Below, piece after piece: positions 27,526 to 36,314 of a stretch of 64,000 nucleotides of DNA. The notes under the pieces are model-generated. The model searched no databases and was not told the origin of the DNA. It worked only from the letters and a program-made list of their open reading frames with translations. Each line of letters starts with the position of its first letter. Within the stretch, counting starts at the first letter, position 1. This DNA is from JAUILA01 sp050289805. Lineage in GTDB: Bacteria > Bacteroidota > Bacteroidia > Cytophagales > Cyclobacteriaceae. A program made the translations under genes and the position numbers. The stretch is taken from the NCBI GenBank assembly GCA_050289805.1, contig JBNKGL010000003.1, positions 62,001-126,000 of the forward strand. The letters run 5' to 3'.

Positions 27526-28275
27526 CTACAGAAACTCCACCTCCTTAAAACGGAAATCCCTTTCTCCTCTAGACGTTTCAATCACCAGCTCCCCTGAAGA
27601 TCGGACATCGACAATTCTTCCGCTGAAGATCTCATTGGATTTATATAAATGATCTTCACCGAACTGATACATGCTTTGCAGATATTCCTTCTTAAGTCTG
27701 GGTGTGAAGTCATTTTTTAAGAGAAGGTACCTCGCCTCCAGTTGAGATATGAGCGTCTCGAAGATAATCTGAAGATCCTGTTGTTTACCCGCTATACTCC
27801 CCAGCGAAGTGGCAGTTGGATTTATAAAACGTTGCTGATTAACATTCAGTCCAATTCCAACGATGGAATAATCAAGCTGCCTGCCCTTCAGGGTATTCTG
27901 AATGAGTATACCCGAGATTTTCCGATCATCATAGTAGATATCGTTGGGCCATTTCACAGAAAAACCAGGCCCATAATTCTTCAGTACATCCAGTATTCCC
28001 AGTGATATGGCCATGGTGAGTCGGAATTGTTCATTTACCGAAAGAAAGGTGGGCCTTAAGATCAATGAAAAAGTAAGGTTCTCCCCGGGTGCAGATTCCC
28101 AGCTGTTACCCATCTGGCCGCGGCCACGCGTCTGGTCATTCGTAATGATGACCATTCCGTCAGGTATATCCTCCTTACCAATTCTGTCATAGGCTTCCTC
28201 GTTGGTTGAGTGACATGTTGTCAGGAAAACGAGCTTTTTCCCCATAAATAAAGTTTTGGCAGGAATTTTATACAC
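27526..28275 (-). CDS. birA: Biotin--[acetyl-CoA-carboxylase] ligase
   Basis: 249 aa, catalytic domain only, with no N-terminal DNA-binding HTH, so it is a class I enzyme. It attaches biotin to the carboxyl-carrier protein. Motifs are LTTCHSTNEEAYD, the biotinyl-5'-AMP loop GRGQMGNSWES, and KWPNDIYYDDRKISGILIQ with the catalytic Lys; the C-terminal SH3-like part includes GRIVDVRSSGELVIE. The start is taken as GTG at 28275 because the leader MYKIPAKTLFMGK resembles related Bacteroidota proteins; an ATG at 28245 is the alternative. It is divergent from rsfS. Confidence 0.9.
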   Translation of the reverse strand: MYKIPAKTLFMGKKLVFLTTCHSTNEEAYDRIGKEDIPDGMVIITNDQTRGRGQMGNSWESAPGENLTFSLILRPTFLSVNEQFRLTMAISLGILDVLKNYGPGFSVKWPNDIYYDDRKISGILIQNTLKGRQLDYSIVGIGLNVNQQRFINPTATSLGSIAGKQQDLQIIFETLISQLEARYLLLKNDFTPRLKKEYLQSMYQFGEDHLYKSNEIFSGRIVDVRSSGELVIETSRGERDFRFKEVEFL

Positions 28276-28284
28276 AAGTTTTTG

Positions 28285-28292
28285 TAGTTTTG
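28285..28292 (+). promoter_or_regulatory. -7 promoter element upstream of rsfS
   Basis: TAGTTTTG at 28285-28292 matches the Bacteroidota -7 consensus TAnnTTTG and lies 21 bases before the rsfS ATG. A TTTG at 28255-28258 is 26 bases upstream, longer than the usual 19, so the -33 part is uncertain. Confidence 0.35.
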
Positions 28293-28313
28293 TTTATTAA
28301 CCAAAGTTAGTTA

Positions 28314-28691
28314 ATGGGTAAAAAAAATAATCCAGCTCCTTCCGAAATATTGAGTGATGTCGTGGTGAAAGGGATGCAGGAAAAAAAAGCTTCCAATATC
28401 ACTGTAATGGACCTGAGGCACGTTAAAAATGCGGTGGCAGATTTTTTTGTCATTTGTTCAGGTAATTCTGATACACAGCTGGATGCGATCGCCGAGTCGG
28501 TGGACAACGAAGTAAGTAAGCAACTTGCACAGAACCCCTGGCACCGCGAGGGAACGCAAAACAAAGAATGGGTGTTGCTCGATTACGTTGATGTCGTTGC
28601 ACATATCTTTAAGCCAGATAAGCGTGAATTTTTTGGATTAGAAAATATGTGGGGGGATGCCGCCATTCGCCAGATTGAAGATGTTGCATAG
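28314..28691 (+). CDS. rsfS: Ribosomal silencing factor RsfS
   Basis: 125 aa, RsfS/YbeB/Iojap family. It binds ribosomal protein L14 (uL14) and blocks subunit joining when nutrients are scarce. The signature is VVKGMQEKKASNITVMDLRHVKNAVADFFVICSGNSDTQLDAIAESV with WVLLDYVDVVAHIF and FFGLENMWGDA at the end. It is followed 52 bases later by ftsH, a gene order common in Bacteroidota. Confidence 0.95.
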   Translation: MGKKNNPAPSEILSDVVVKGMQEKKASNITVMDLRHVKNAVADFFVICSGNSDTQLDAIAESVDNEVSKQLAQNPWHREGTQNKEWVLLDYVDVVAHIFKPDKREFFGLENMWGDAAIRQIEDVA

Positions 28692-28743
28692 GTAATAACC
28701 TTATAGCAACCAAATCGTTAAACTGTTGACAAATTAATAAAAG

Positions 28744-30849
28744 ATGCCAGATAAGAAAAAGAAGATGATCCCAACGAAACCTCCAAGACCTAATTACCAG
28801 GTCTGGGTTATCGTGATACTGATAGTAACCATCTTCGGTGTAACCTATCTTAATCAGAACAGTGCAGTTAAGCCTGTTACGCTGAATAAGCTTGAAGAGA
28901 TGCTGAAGGATGGGGATGTGAAAGATGTAAAGCTGATCAAGAATCAGGGATATGTGGAAATTACGCTTACTGAGGATGCACTGAGCAAAAGTAAATATAA
29001 TGACCTGGAATCAAACTCACCTCTGGGGATGGGTTCCGGTCCGCAATTTAAGTATCCTATTGCCAGCATCGACACATTCGATAGAAAATGGGAAGAAATT
29101 CAGAGTAACCTCCCTGAAGATAAACAAATGGATTATTCCGCAGAGGAAAAATCCGATATCATCGGATGGCTCTGGCAGTGGGGAATTCTGTTTTTTATTC
29201 TCTTTGGATTCTGGTTCCTGATGCGCCGTATGACCGGTGGTGGTGGACCAGGCGGACAAATATTCAATATTGGAAAGTCCAGGGCGGCACTTTTTGATGC
29301 CGAGAATAAGGTAAAGATCACGTTTGACAACGTAGCCGGACTGGATGAAGCGAAGGAAGAAGTAAAGGAAATTGTTGATTTTCTTAAAAATCCGGCAAAA
29401 TTCACCCGACTTGGGGGTAAAATCCCGAAAGGTGCCCTGCTTGTAGGATCTCCGGGAACAGGTAAAACACTGCTTGCAAAAGCCGTGGCCGGTGAAGCTG
29501 CCGTGCCGTTTTTTACACTGTCGGGTTCCGACTTTGTTGAAATGTTCGTGGGTGTGGGAGCAGCAAGGGTACGAGACCTGTTCAAGCAGGCGAAAGAAAA
29601 AGCACCCTGTATCGTTTTCATAGATGAGATCGATGCTATTGGTCGTTCGCGCGGTCGGGGTCAGATGCCCGGATCAAATGATGAACGGGAAAATACACTC
29701 AACTCACTGTTGGTGGAAATGGATGGTTTTTCAACAGACTCAGGTGTTATCATCCTGGCAGCAACAAACCGACCTGATGTACTGGACTCAGCGCTGATGC
29801 GACCCGGACGTTTTGATCGCCAGATCAGTATTGACAAGCCGGATATCGTTGGCCGTGAGGCTATTTTCAAAGTCCATCTCAAACCACTGAAGCTGGCCAA
29901 AGAAGTTGATCCCAGAAAGCTGGCGGCACAAACGCCTGGTTTTGCGGGAGCGGAAATCGCGAATGTCTGCAATGAGGCAGCCCTCATCGCGGCACGTAAA
30001 GATAAAAACGCGGTTGACATGCAGGACTTCCATGACGCTATCGACAGGGTAATCGGAGGATTGGAAAAGAAGAATAAGATCATTTCTCCGAATGAAAAGA
30101 AAATTGTCGCATTCCATGAAGCCGGACATGCTGTGGCTGGCTGGTTCCTGGAACATGCAGATCCATTGGTTAAAGTGAGTATTGTACCGCGTGGTGTTGC
30201 AGCCCTGGGCTACGCTCAGTATTTGCCGAAAGAGCAATTCCTCTATCAAACCGAGCAGCTCATGGACGAGATGTGTATGGCACTGGGAGGAAGAGCAGCC
30301 GAGGACATTATCTTTGGAAAGATTTCCACAGGTGCCCTGAGCGATCTTGAGCGTGTCACAAAAATGGCCTATAGCATGGTTTCGGTATATGGCATGAATG
30401 ATAAAATCGGAAATGTTTCCTTCTATGATTCGAAGCAGGCCGATTATGCGTTTACCAAACCCTACTCTGATCAAACCGCAGAGACTATCGACAATGAAGT
30501 CAGGGTTTTGATCGACAAGGCGTATAACCGGACCAAGGACTTGTTGCTGCATCGTAAGAAAGAGCTGAAAACGGTAGCGGAAAAGCTTCTTGAAAAAGAA
30601 ATTATTTTCCAAAGTGACCTTGAAGGTCTGATCGGCAAGCGCCCTTTCGAAGGTCAGACGACCTATGAAGCCTACACCAATGGCCAGGCGGAAGACAAAA
30701 AGAAAGCTGCCAAAGAAGCAGATAAGGAAGGATCGAAAGGGGATCAGAAGGACGTTGAAACTGAAGCTACAAAAAATGTTTCAGGCAAAACTTCCGCTCC
30801 TGAATCAAGTACTGAGCCTCTTGAAGAAAAGCCGGATTTATCAAAATAA
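28744..30849 (+). CDS. ftsH: ATP-dependent zinc metalloprotease FtsH
   Basis: 701 aa, inner membrane. TM1 is at about 18-36, a periplasmic domain follows, TM2 is at about 141-160, then the AAA+ domain with Walker A GSPGTGKT (235-242), Walker B CIVFIDEID (289-297) and the second region of homology (ATNRPDVLDSALMRPGRFD). The M41 protease has zinc motif HEAGH (458-462). The C-terminal 60 residues are Lys/Glu-rich, low-complexity and likely disordered. It degrades misassembled membrane proteins and selected regulators such as lipid A enzymes. A terminator follows at 30876. Confidence 0.97.
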   Translation: MPDKKKKMIPTKPPRPNYQVWVIVILIVTIFGVTYLNQNSAVKPVTLNKLEEMLKDGDVKDVKLIKNQGYVEITLTEDALSKSKYNDLESNSPLGMGSGPQFKYPIASIDTFDRKWEEIQSNLPEDKQMDYSAEEKSDIIGWLWQWGILFFILFGFWFLMRRMTGGGGPGGQIFNIGKSRAALFDAENKVKITFDNVAGLDEAKEEVKEIVDFLKNPAKFTRLGGKIPKGALLVGSPGTGKTLLAKAVAGEAAVPFFTLSGSDFVEMFVGVGAARVRDLFKQAKEKAPCIVFIDEIDAIGRSRGRGQMPGSNDERENTLNSLLVEMDGFSTDSGVIILAATNRPDVLDSALMRPGRFDRQISIDKPDIVGREAIFKVHLKPLKLAKEVDPRKLAAQTPGFAGAEIANVCNEAALIAARKDKNAVDMQDFHDAIDRVIGGLEKKNKIISPNEKKIVAFHEAGHAVAGWFLEHADPLVKVSIVPRGVAALGYAQYLPKEQFLYQTEQLMDEMCMALGGRAAEDIIFGKISTGALSDLERVTKMAYSMVSVYGMNDKIGNVSFYDSKQADYAFTKPYSDQTAETIDNEVRVLIDKAYNRTKDLLLHRKKELKTVAEKLLEKEIIFQSDLEGLIGKRPFEGQTTYEAYTNGQAEDKKKAAKEADKEGSKGDQKDVETEATKNVSGKTSAPESSTEPLEEKPDLSK

Positions 30850-30875
30850 TACGGACCTAACAAGATTTAAGAAAG

Positions 30876-30907
30876 GGTCAGGTGCTTTAAAGTACCTGAT
30901 CTTTTTT
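30876..30907 (+). terminator. Rho-independent terminator after ftsH
   Basis: GGTCAGGT (30876-30883) pairs with ACCTGATC (30894-30901, one G-T pair), followed by a run of six T. It closes the rsfS-ftsH unit just before lpxH. Confidence 0.75.
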
Positions 30908-30920
30908 ATTTTAGCCAAAT

Positions 30921-31700
30921 ATGGAAAACACCCCGTACAGCATTCCCGATCTGAATGGCAAGAAACTTTACTTTGCCTCTGATTTTCATTTAGGGGTTCC
31001 GGATTATACCGAAAGCCGGAAGAGGGAAGATCGAATTGTGCGTTGGCTTGAGGATATTAAGCATGATGCTCATACCATCTTTCTCCTGGGTGATGTGTTC
31101 GATTTCTGGTTTGAATATGGTACCGCCATTCCGAAGGGATTTGTGCGATTGCAGGGAAAACTCGCATCCCTGACCGACAGCGGAATTCCTGTTATTATGT
31201 TTACCGGAAATCATGACATGTGGATGTTCGACTATTTTCCGGAAGAATTCAATATCCCTGTATACCGCGATCTGCTTCCGTTAAATGTCGGAGATAAGCG
31301 CCTGCTCATTGGCCATGGTGATGGGTTAGGGCCAGGTGATCATACCTACAAATTCCTCAAAAAAATCTTTCGCAATAAATTTTGTCAGTGGCTTTTCGCA
31401 CGAATTCATCCCAACACGGGAATCGCAATTGCGAATTACTGGTCCAGAAAATCCAGGATCAGCAATAAGGGAAAGCAGGAAGATCAGTTCAAGGGTGAAA
31501 AAGAATACCTCGTTCATTATTGCCGGGAAATGGAAGAAAAAACGCATTTTGATTACTATGTATTCGGACACAGGCATCTTCCACTCGATATAGAGATTAA
31601 TGAAAACAGTCGTTATTTCAACCTGGGAGAATGGGTGAATTTCAATACATACGGCGTTTTTGACGGGAAGGATTTCGAACTTAAAACTTTCATGCATTGA
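30921..31700 (+). CDS. lpxH: UDP-2,3-diacylglucosamine diphosphatase LpxH
   Basis: 259-aa calcineurin-like metallophosphoesterase that cleaves UDP-2,3-diacylglucosamine to lipid X in lipid A synthesis. Metal-binding blocks are SDFHLG, GDVFDFWFEYG, FTGNHDMWMF, IGHGDGLGPGD and FGHRHLPLD, and the lid region is RNKFCQWLFARIHPNTGIAIANYWSRKSR. The motif pattern is that of Bacteroidota LpxH. Its stop overlaps the possible TTG start of the next gene. Confidence 0.92.
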   Translation: MENTPYSIPDLNGKKLYFASDFHLGVPDYTESRKREDRIVRWLEDIKHDAHTIFLLGDVFDFWFEYGTAIPKGFVRLQGKLASLTDSGIPVIMFTGNHDMWMFDYFPEEFNIPVYRDLLPLNVGDKRLLIGHGDGLGPGDHTYKFLKKIFRNKFCQWLFARIHPNTGIAIANYWSRKSRISNKGKQEDQFKGEKEYLVHYCREMEEKTHFDYYVFGHRHLPLDIEINENSRYFNLGEWVNFNTYGVFDGKDFELKTFMH

Positions 31701-32470
31701 TAAGATGTGGCTGGATATTCATTCTTCTGTCTGCATCGCTGACGCTCCACGGGCAGGAAGCAACAATCAGGCTTGAGAATATACAGTCGGCTTCCCTGGA
31801 TGGAAGGGGCAACCTGTTCCTGGGGGATCAAAAGGGAAACCTTTATCAATACCTCTCTTCGGGTGAGCCTACAAATTTAATGTATGCACCGCCCCGACCC
31901 AGCAGGCTAACATTAATCGATGCTTCAAATCCACTGCGCATTTTTGCCTATTACGAGGATCTGCAGGAATATGTAATCCTTGACAGATTCCTGACAGAAT
32001 CTGCCCGGTATTCACTCACAGCATTCACCTCATTTTCGGGAATGTGCGCCCCGAGTCAGAATAACCAGATATGGCTGGTTGACCTGCAATCATTTTCCCT
32101 CAAAAAAATTGATCCGCTGCAAAACACTATTCAGATTAATGTCCCCCTGGAACAGGTTCTGGATCCTGATGTCAATGAAATAACGCATTTGCAGGAATAC
32201 CAAAACCTGGTTTTTATGTCTGACAAATACAGTGGCGTCTTCGTCTTTGATAACCTTGGCAACCTGATGATCCGGATTCCGGTGAAGAATGTATCCCACT
32301 TCAGCTTTTCAGGGAATAATATTCTCCTGTCTACAAACTCAAATGAACTCGTGCGTTATGATCTGTATGAAGGGATTCAAAAAGTGGTACAGCTTCCATA
32401 CCCTGCACTCCTCTATTTCGAAGGGACCAAACGTTATTTTATCATTAAGGATTCGGCCTTAATTGACTAA
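31697..32470 (+). CDS. Exported beta-propeller-like protein of unknown function
   Basis: 257 aa. The start is read as TTG at 31697 (overlapping the lpxH stop), because it gives a signal peptide (MIRCGWIFILLSASLTLHGQ); the nearby ATG at 31705 is out of frame. The mature part consists of repeated short beta blades (SASLDGRGNLFLGDQKGNLYQY, IWLVDLQSFSLKKID, NLVFMSDKYSGVFVFDNLGNL, NNILLSTNSNELVRYDLYEG), in the manner of an NHL or quinoprotein-like propeller. The family is not recognised. It is co-transcribed with lpxH and ends flush against a convergent gene. Confidence 0.72.
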   Translation: MIRCGWIFILLSASLTLHGQEATIRLENIQSASLDGRGNLFLGDQKGNLYQYLSSGEPTNLMYAPPRPSRLTLIDASNPLRIFAYYEDLQEYVILDRFLTESARYSLTAFTSFSGMCAPSQNNQIWLVDLQSFSLKKIDPLQNTIQINVPLEQVLDPDVNEITHLQEYQNLVFMSDKYSGVFVFDNLGNLMIRIPVKNVSHFSFSGNNILLSTNSNELVRYDLYEGIQKVVQLPYPALLYFEGTKRYFIIKDSALID

Positions 32471-33124
32471 TCAAATGCCCGACAGCACCCATCCGGAAAC
32501 CTGGCCATTCATACTTACCGAATGACTTATATGGAGGTATGTATTGTAGAACAGGTAGGCGTCCAGCTCATAAATTTGCGGAACACAGGATACGGCGGTT
32601 AATTCTTCACGACGCACCATTCCAAAACGAAATGATGGGACCAGCCCTACCTCTTCTCCCGTAAAGAGTTCATCCTGTATTTTAAGCTTACAGCCGGATT
32701 GATACAGCGGTTCCTTATTTTCCACATTGGTAAACAAGGTATCATTCCCATAAAAATAGAAAAGAGCCGATGAAAACCGATCGGGCAGCAACAGGTAATC
32801 TCCCTGCTGTCTGACTTTGTAAGTAACAGGACTTGCATTCTGTTTAAAAAGCGGACTTCCCGGTGTAAAAGATTCACTAAAATATAAGTCATCATTTTGC
32901 TCCGAAACTGAAAGAATTAGGGTATCTCCCGTATAGGAGGCGATCACAGGGTTGCCGCAAGTACCGGTATAACGAAGAAAGTAGGATCGCTGTCCGTCCT
33001 GCGGATTCACAAGCGATGTATTCAAAGCGGTTATGACAACCGGTTCAAAATCTGATTGATCAGCGCATGAGGAGCATGTCATAATTGCTGAAATCAGAAG
33101 AAGCAGGGATATTCTATTTATCAT
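32471..33124 (-). CDS. Putative lipoprotein of unknown function
   Basis: 217 aa from the ATG at 33124. The frame opens earlier at a TTG (33256), but that extension runs through a terminator-like hairpin and is not credible. The N-terminus MINRISLLLLISAIMTCSSCADQ is a signal sequence with Cys candidates for lipidation (the CSSC). The rest is beta-rich with four further Cys (for example GTCGNP, SGCKL, VSCVP). No family recognised. Its stop abuts the stop of the convergent propeller-like gene. A hairpin with T-run lies 46 bases upstream. Confidence 0.65.
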   Translation of the reverse strand: MINRISLLLLISAIMTCSSCADQSDFEPVVITALNTSLVNPQDGQRSYFLRYTGTCGNPVIASYTGDTLILSVSEQNDDLYFSESFTPGSPLFKQNASPVTYKVRQQGDYLLLPDRFSSALFYFYGNDTLFTNVENKEPLYQSGCKLKIQDELFTGEEVGLVPSFRFGMVRREELTAVSCVPQIYELDAYLFYNTYLHISHSVSMNGQVSGWVLSGI

Positions 33125-33602
33125 CACTCCTTTAAGACACAGAAGAATTATGGACAGTTGGAAGGGGGTAAAAAAAGAAGTGCCCCAGGTCAGGAGGCAC
33201 TTCAAGGTCAAAAACTCAAAATAATTCGGATAAATAGATTTATCCAATAACAACAACGCTAATATAACAAACTTTTAACTAAAAAGATTTTAAAATCTGA
33301 AATAAAATCCCGTAAACACGGGGGTAAATTCGTTTGTTTCCCAAAATTTACCTTTGTTTAATAACGTAACATGATCAAAACCAATAATTTCCATAAAAAA
33401 TTCATCTTTTAGAAAAATTGTTGCCTGCCGGTATTTTTAATTTCTCTATTCGTGTTACTTAAAGGTTATGGCCGTAAGAAACGTATATTGCAGCATGATT
33501 AATTACCCGATGTTATGTAATTTTAACATTGTCGTAACAGCCACCATAAACATTTAAATACCGGCCCAGGCCAGCATTAATTCAACTATTGCAACACCGG
33601 AT
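33125..33602. other. Intergenic region with several hairpins; possible minus-strand leader or small RNA
   Basis: 478 bp without a credible coding frame, between the lipoprotein gene (minus) and the sigma-54 regulator (plus). It holds a palindrome AGATTTTAAAATCT (33285-33298), GGATAAA/TTTATCC (33228-33234 and 33239-33245), CCCGT/ACGGG (33309-33322) and the minus-strand terminator at 33170-33203. The left part could be a structured leader or stand-alone RNA on the minus strand. The right part must contain the regulator's promoter, but I see no clear TTTG-N19-TAnnTTTG there. Confidence 0.4.
33170..33203 (-). terminator. Minus-strand intrinsic terminator upstream of a lipoprotein gene
   Basis: GAAGTGCC (33177-33184) and GGCACTTC (33196-33203) form a perfect 8-bp stem with an 11-base loop. 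Read on the minus strand the hairpin is followed directly by seven T. It precedes the lipoprotein start by about 46 bases, so it either ends a small upstream RNA or acts as an attenuator. Confidence 0.65.
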
Positions 33603-34991
33603 ATGGAAGAAAAGGAAATAGGAAAAATATTGATGATCGATGATGATGAGGATGTGTTATTCGCGGCGAAAATGCTGCTGAAGAAACATGCAAAGCAAAT
33701 CATTATTGAGAAGAATCCTAAAAAGATCCCCTTTCTGCTGAACAATGATACGTATGATGTAATTCTTCTCGATATGAATTTCAGCAAGGATACGACAAGT
33801 GGAAAGGAAGGATTCTACTGGCTGGAAAAAATTCTCGAGCATGATCCATCGCTGGTGGTGATTATGATTACCGCGTTCGGTGATGTGGAGATGGCCGTGG
33901 AAGCATTGAAAAAAGGCGCTACCGACTTTATCCTGAAGCCATGGCAGAATGAAAAACTTCTTGCAACACTGGGTACAGCGATGAAACTAAAGGAATCGTA
34001 TCGCGAGGTTGATAAACTCAAAAAGGCGAAAAAGCAGCTTGAAGAAGAATTGAATCAGCCCTTCAAGGAGATCATTGGTAACAGCAAATCCATTCAGGAG
34101 GTGTTCAGAATGATCGAAAAAGTGGCCCAAACCGATGCCAATGTCCTGATACTGGGTGAAAACGGAACGGGTAAGGAATTGGTGGCGAGGGCAATTCATC
34201 AGCGTTCCCTTCGCCGGGATAATAGTTTTGTTACGGTCGACATGGGCGCCATTACCACCACGCTGTTTGAAAGCGAACTTTTTGGCCATAAGAAAGGATC
34301 CTTTACGGATGCGCGGGAAGACCGCGCAGGCCGGTTCGAGGTTGCCAATGAAGGAACACTTTTCCTGGATGAAATCGGAAACCTTCCGATGGGCCTGCAG
34401 TCTAAATTATTAACAGTACTCCAAAACCGGCATGTCACCCGTATCGGTACCAATAAACCAATCCCCATCGACATACGCCTGGTCTGCGCCACGAATATGC
34501 CATTGTATGACATGGTACATGACAATACTTTCCGACAGGATCTGTTATACAGAATAAATACTGTAGAAATCAAGATCCCACCATTGCGGGAACGAAGGGA
34601 TGATGTTACGCTACTTGCAGATCATTTCCTGGTTCAGTATGCCAAGAAATACAGGAAGGAAATCAGTAAGATCAGTGAAGCAGCCATGCAGGAATTAAAG
34701 AAGTATCCCTGGCCGGGCAATATCCGGGAACTTCAGCATGCCATTGAGCGGGCGGTGATCATGTCTGATTCAGAAGAAATTCAGCCGGGAGATCTGTTCC
34801 TGCAAATGGGTGATAAGGAACAGGAGATGGGTGCTATCGGAATGGATAATATGAATCTCGATGATGTGGAACGTGCTGTGATCAAAAAGGCGCTTGATCT
34901 TCATGAAGGAAATATTTCAAAAGCCGCGGAAGACCTTGGATTAACCAGGGCATCGCTGTACCGACGACTGGAAAAGCATGGACTTCAGTAA
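33603..34991 (+). CDS. NtrC-family sigma-54-dependent response regulator
   Basis: 462 aa. The receiver domain (1-125) has phospho-acceptor Asp57 (VILLDMNF). A linker helix leads to the AAA+ activator domain with Walker A GENGTGKE, sigma-54 contact loop GSFTDA in place of the classical GAFTGA, and Walker B TLFLDEIG. A C-terminal Fis-type HTH follows (ISKAAEDLGLTRASLYRRLEKHG). It activates transcription from sigma-54 promoters when phosphorylated, presumably by the kinase encoded next, whose start overlaps its 3' end by 14 bases. Targets are unknown; I saw no clear -24/-12 promoter nearby. Confidence 0.93.
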   Translation: MEEKEIGKILMIDDDEDVLFAAKMLLKKHAKQIIIEKNPKKIPFLLNNDTYDVILLDMNFSKDTTSGKEGFYWLEKILEHDPSLVVIMITAFGDVEMAVEALKKGATDFILKPWQNEKLLATLGTAMKLKESYREVDKLKKAKKQLEEELNQPFKEIIGNSKSIQEVFRMIEKVAQTDANVLILGENGTGKELVARAIHQRSLRRDNSFVTVDMGAITTTLFESELFGHKKGSFTDAREDRAGRFEVANEGTLFLDEIGNLPMGLQSKLLTVLQNRHVTRIGTNKPIPIDIRLVCATNMPLYDMVHDNTFRQDLLYRINTVEIKIPPLRERRDDVTLLADHFLVQYAKKYRKEISKISEAAMQELKKYPWPGNIRELQHAIERAVIMSDSEEIQPGDLFLQMGDKEQEMGAIGMDNMNLDDVERAVIKKALDLHEGNISKAAEDLGLTRASLYRRLEKHGLQ

Positions 34992-36273
34992 GCCGTCAAC
35001 CCAAACTGTTCTCCGAGTTTTGGGAATTGGCCTTTCCAGTATTTTTTGGGCATTGACCTTTGTTCAGAATGGTGCTTTCATTTTTCAGCTTTTCTGGATG
35101 ATGGTATTCAGCATACAGTTGCTATTACTGGTCCGGTTTATCGATGACAGAAGGAAAGAAATGGATCAGCCTCAAGAGCCGGTACAACCACAGGCCCAAC
35201 ACGTTGCTCCTGAACCTGCCGAGGAGAAACCGGAACGAAATAAACCGCGCGAAGATGAATTCCTCTTCCTGAAAAATATAGTCCAGCATGCCGGCACAGG
35301 CTTAATGGCTTTTAAGGCAAACGGGGATATTCAAATTATCAATCGCGCAGCTAAAAAATTGCTCAAGGTAAACGAGTTATCCAATGTGAACCAGCTCTCA
35401 TCGAGTATTCCGCTGTTGCTCGAAAGCATGAAACGGCTTAAAACAGGAGGGCGGGATCTTGTGCGAGCCGACATCGACGGCAACATACAGCAACTCGCTG
35501 TGTATGCCATCCAGATGAATCTTCATGATGAAGAAGTAAAACTCATTTCACTTCAGAATATCCAGTCTGAACTCGAAGAAAAAGAAATGGAAGCCTGGCA
35601 AAACCTGGTGCGCGTGCTTACCCATGAGATTATGAATTCGGTAACACCCATTTCATCACTCGCAAATACGGTGAGTGAAGATCTTGAGGAACGTATCAAA
35701 CAACCCGAATCCCTCAGTCCTGAAGATATTGAAGACTACCTGATGTCAATCGGGACTATACGGAAGCGCAGTGAAGGGCTGATCCGTTTTGTGAAGGATT
35801 TCAGGAATCTTACCCAGGTGCCAAACCCGGAGCTTCATCGTGTTCACGTGGAATCATTGCTGAAAGATGTAATTGTATTGCACAAGAAGGAATGGGAAAA
35901 TAACAACGTGGAAGTCGACATGGTCGTGGAAAGGGAAGGCATGCACATCCTCATGGATAAAGATCTGATCGAGCAGGTATTGATCAACCTCATCAAAAAT
36001 GCTTTTCATGCATTGGAAGAAACGGAATCTGGGATGATCTCACTGCGTGCGGGTTATGACAAGGACAAGCATGCTTTTATTTCAATCAGGGATAATGGCA
36101 GTGGAATCGATGAGGAAGCGATGGAAAAGATATTCATACCGTTCTATACAACGCGTAAAACCGGCTCAGGGATCGGTTTGAGTTTATCCCGGCAAATTAT
36201 GCGAAAACATCGTGGCACCCTTAATGTGCGCACATGGAAAGAAGGTGGAACGGAGTTCATTCTGAGGTTTTAG
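34978..36273 (+). CDS. Membrane histidine kinase partner of the NtrC-type regulator
   Basis: 431 aa. Two adjacent N-terminal helices (about 10-30 and 33-53) have almost no periplasmic loop, suggesting sensing in the membrane or cytoplasm. A Pro/Glu-rich linker, a PAS-like domain (about 95-195), and a dimerisation domain with phospho-acceptor His216 (VLTHEIMNSVTPI) follow. The HATPase domain has N-box LIKNAFHA, G1 DNGSGID and G2 GSGIGLSLS. The 14-bp overlap with the regulator gene marks them as a two-component pair. Confidence 0.92.
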   Translation: MDFSKPSTQTVLRVLGIGLSSIFWALTFVQNGAFIFQLFWMMVFSIQLLLLVRFIDDRRKEMDQPQEPVQPQAQHVAPEPAEEKPERNKPREDEFLFLKNIVQHAGTGLMAFKANGDIQIINRAAKKLLKVNELSNVNQLSSSIPLLLESMKRLKTGGRDLVRADIDGNIQQLAVYAIQMNLHDEEVKLISLQNIQSELEEKEMEAWQNLVRVLTHEIMNSVTPISSLANTVSEDLEERIKQPESLSPEDIEDYLMSIGTIRKRSEGLIRFVKDFRNLTQVPNPELHRVHVESLLKDVIVLHKKEWENNNVEVDMVVEREGMHILMDKDLIEQVLINLIKNAFHALEETESGMISLRAGYDKDKHAFISIRDNGSGIDEEAMEKIFIPFYTTRKTGSGIGLSLSRQIMRKHRGTLNVRTWKEGGTEFILRF

Positions 36274-36299
36274 AAAAACAACATATTTTTTTACATTTA
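36269..36299 (+). promoter_or_regulatory. Possible promoter for the acyl carrier protein gene
   Basis: TTTA (36269-36272), 19 bases, TACATTTA (36292-36299): one mismatch in each element to TTTG-N19-TAnnTTTG, with a leader of about 10 bases to the ATG at 36315. It overlaps the end of the histidine kinase gene. Confidence 0.4.
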
Positions 36300-36314
36300 C
36301 GAAAACATCTACCC

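Noticed and set aside
33125..33256. 44-residue extension of the lipoprotein frame from a TTG
   Set aside because: It runs through a perfect terminator hairpin and would place the signal peptide in the middle of the protein.
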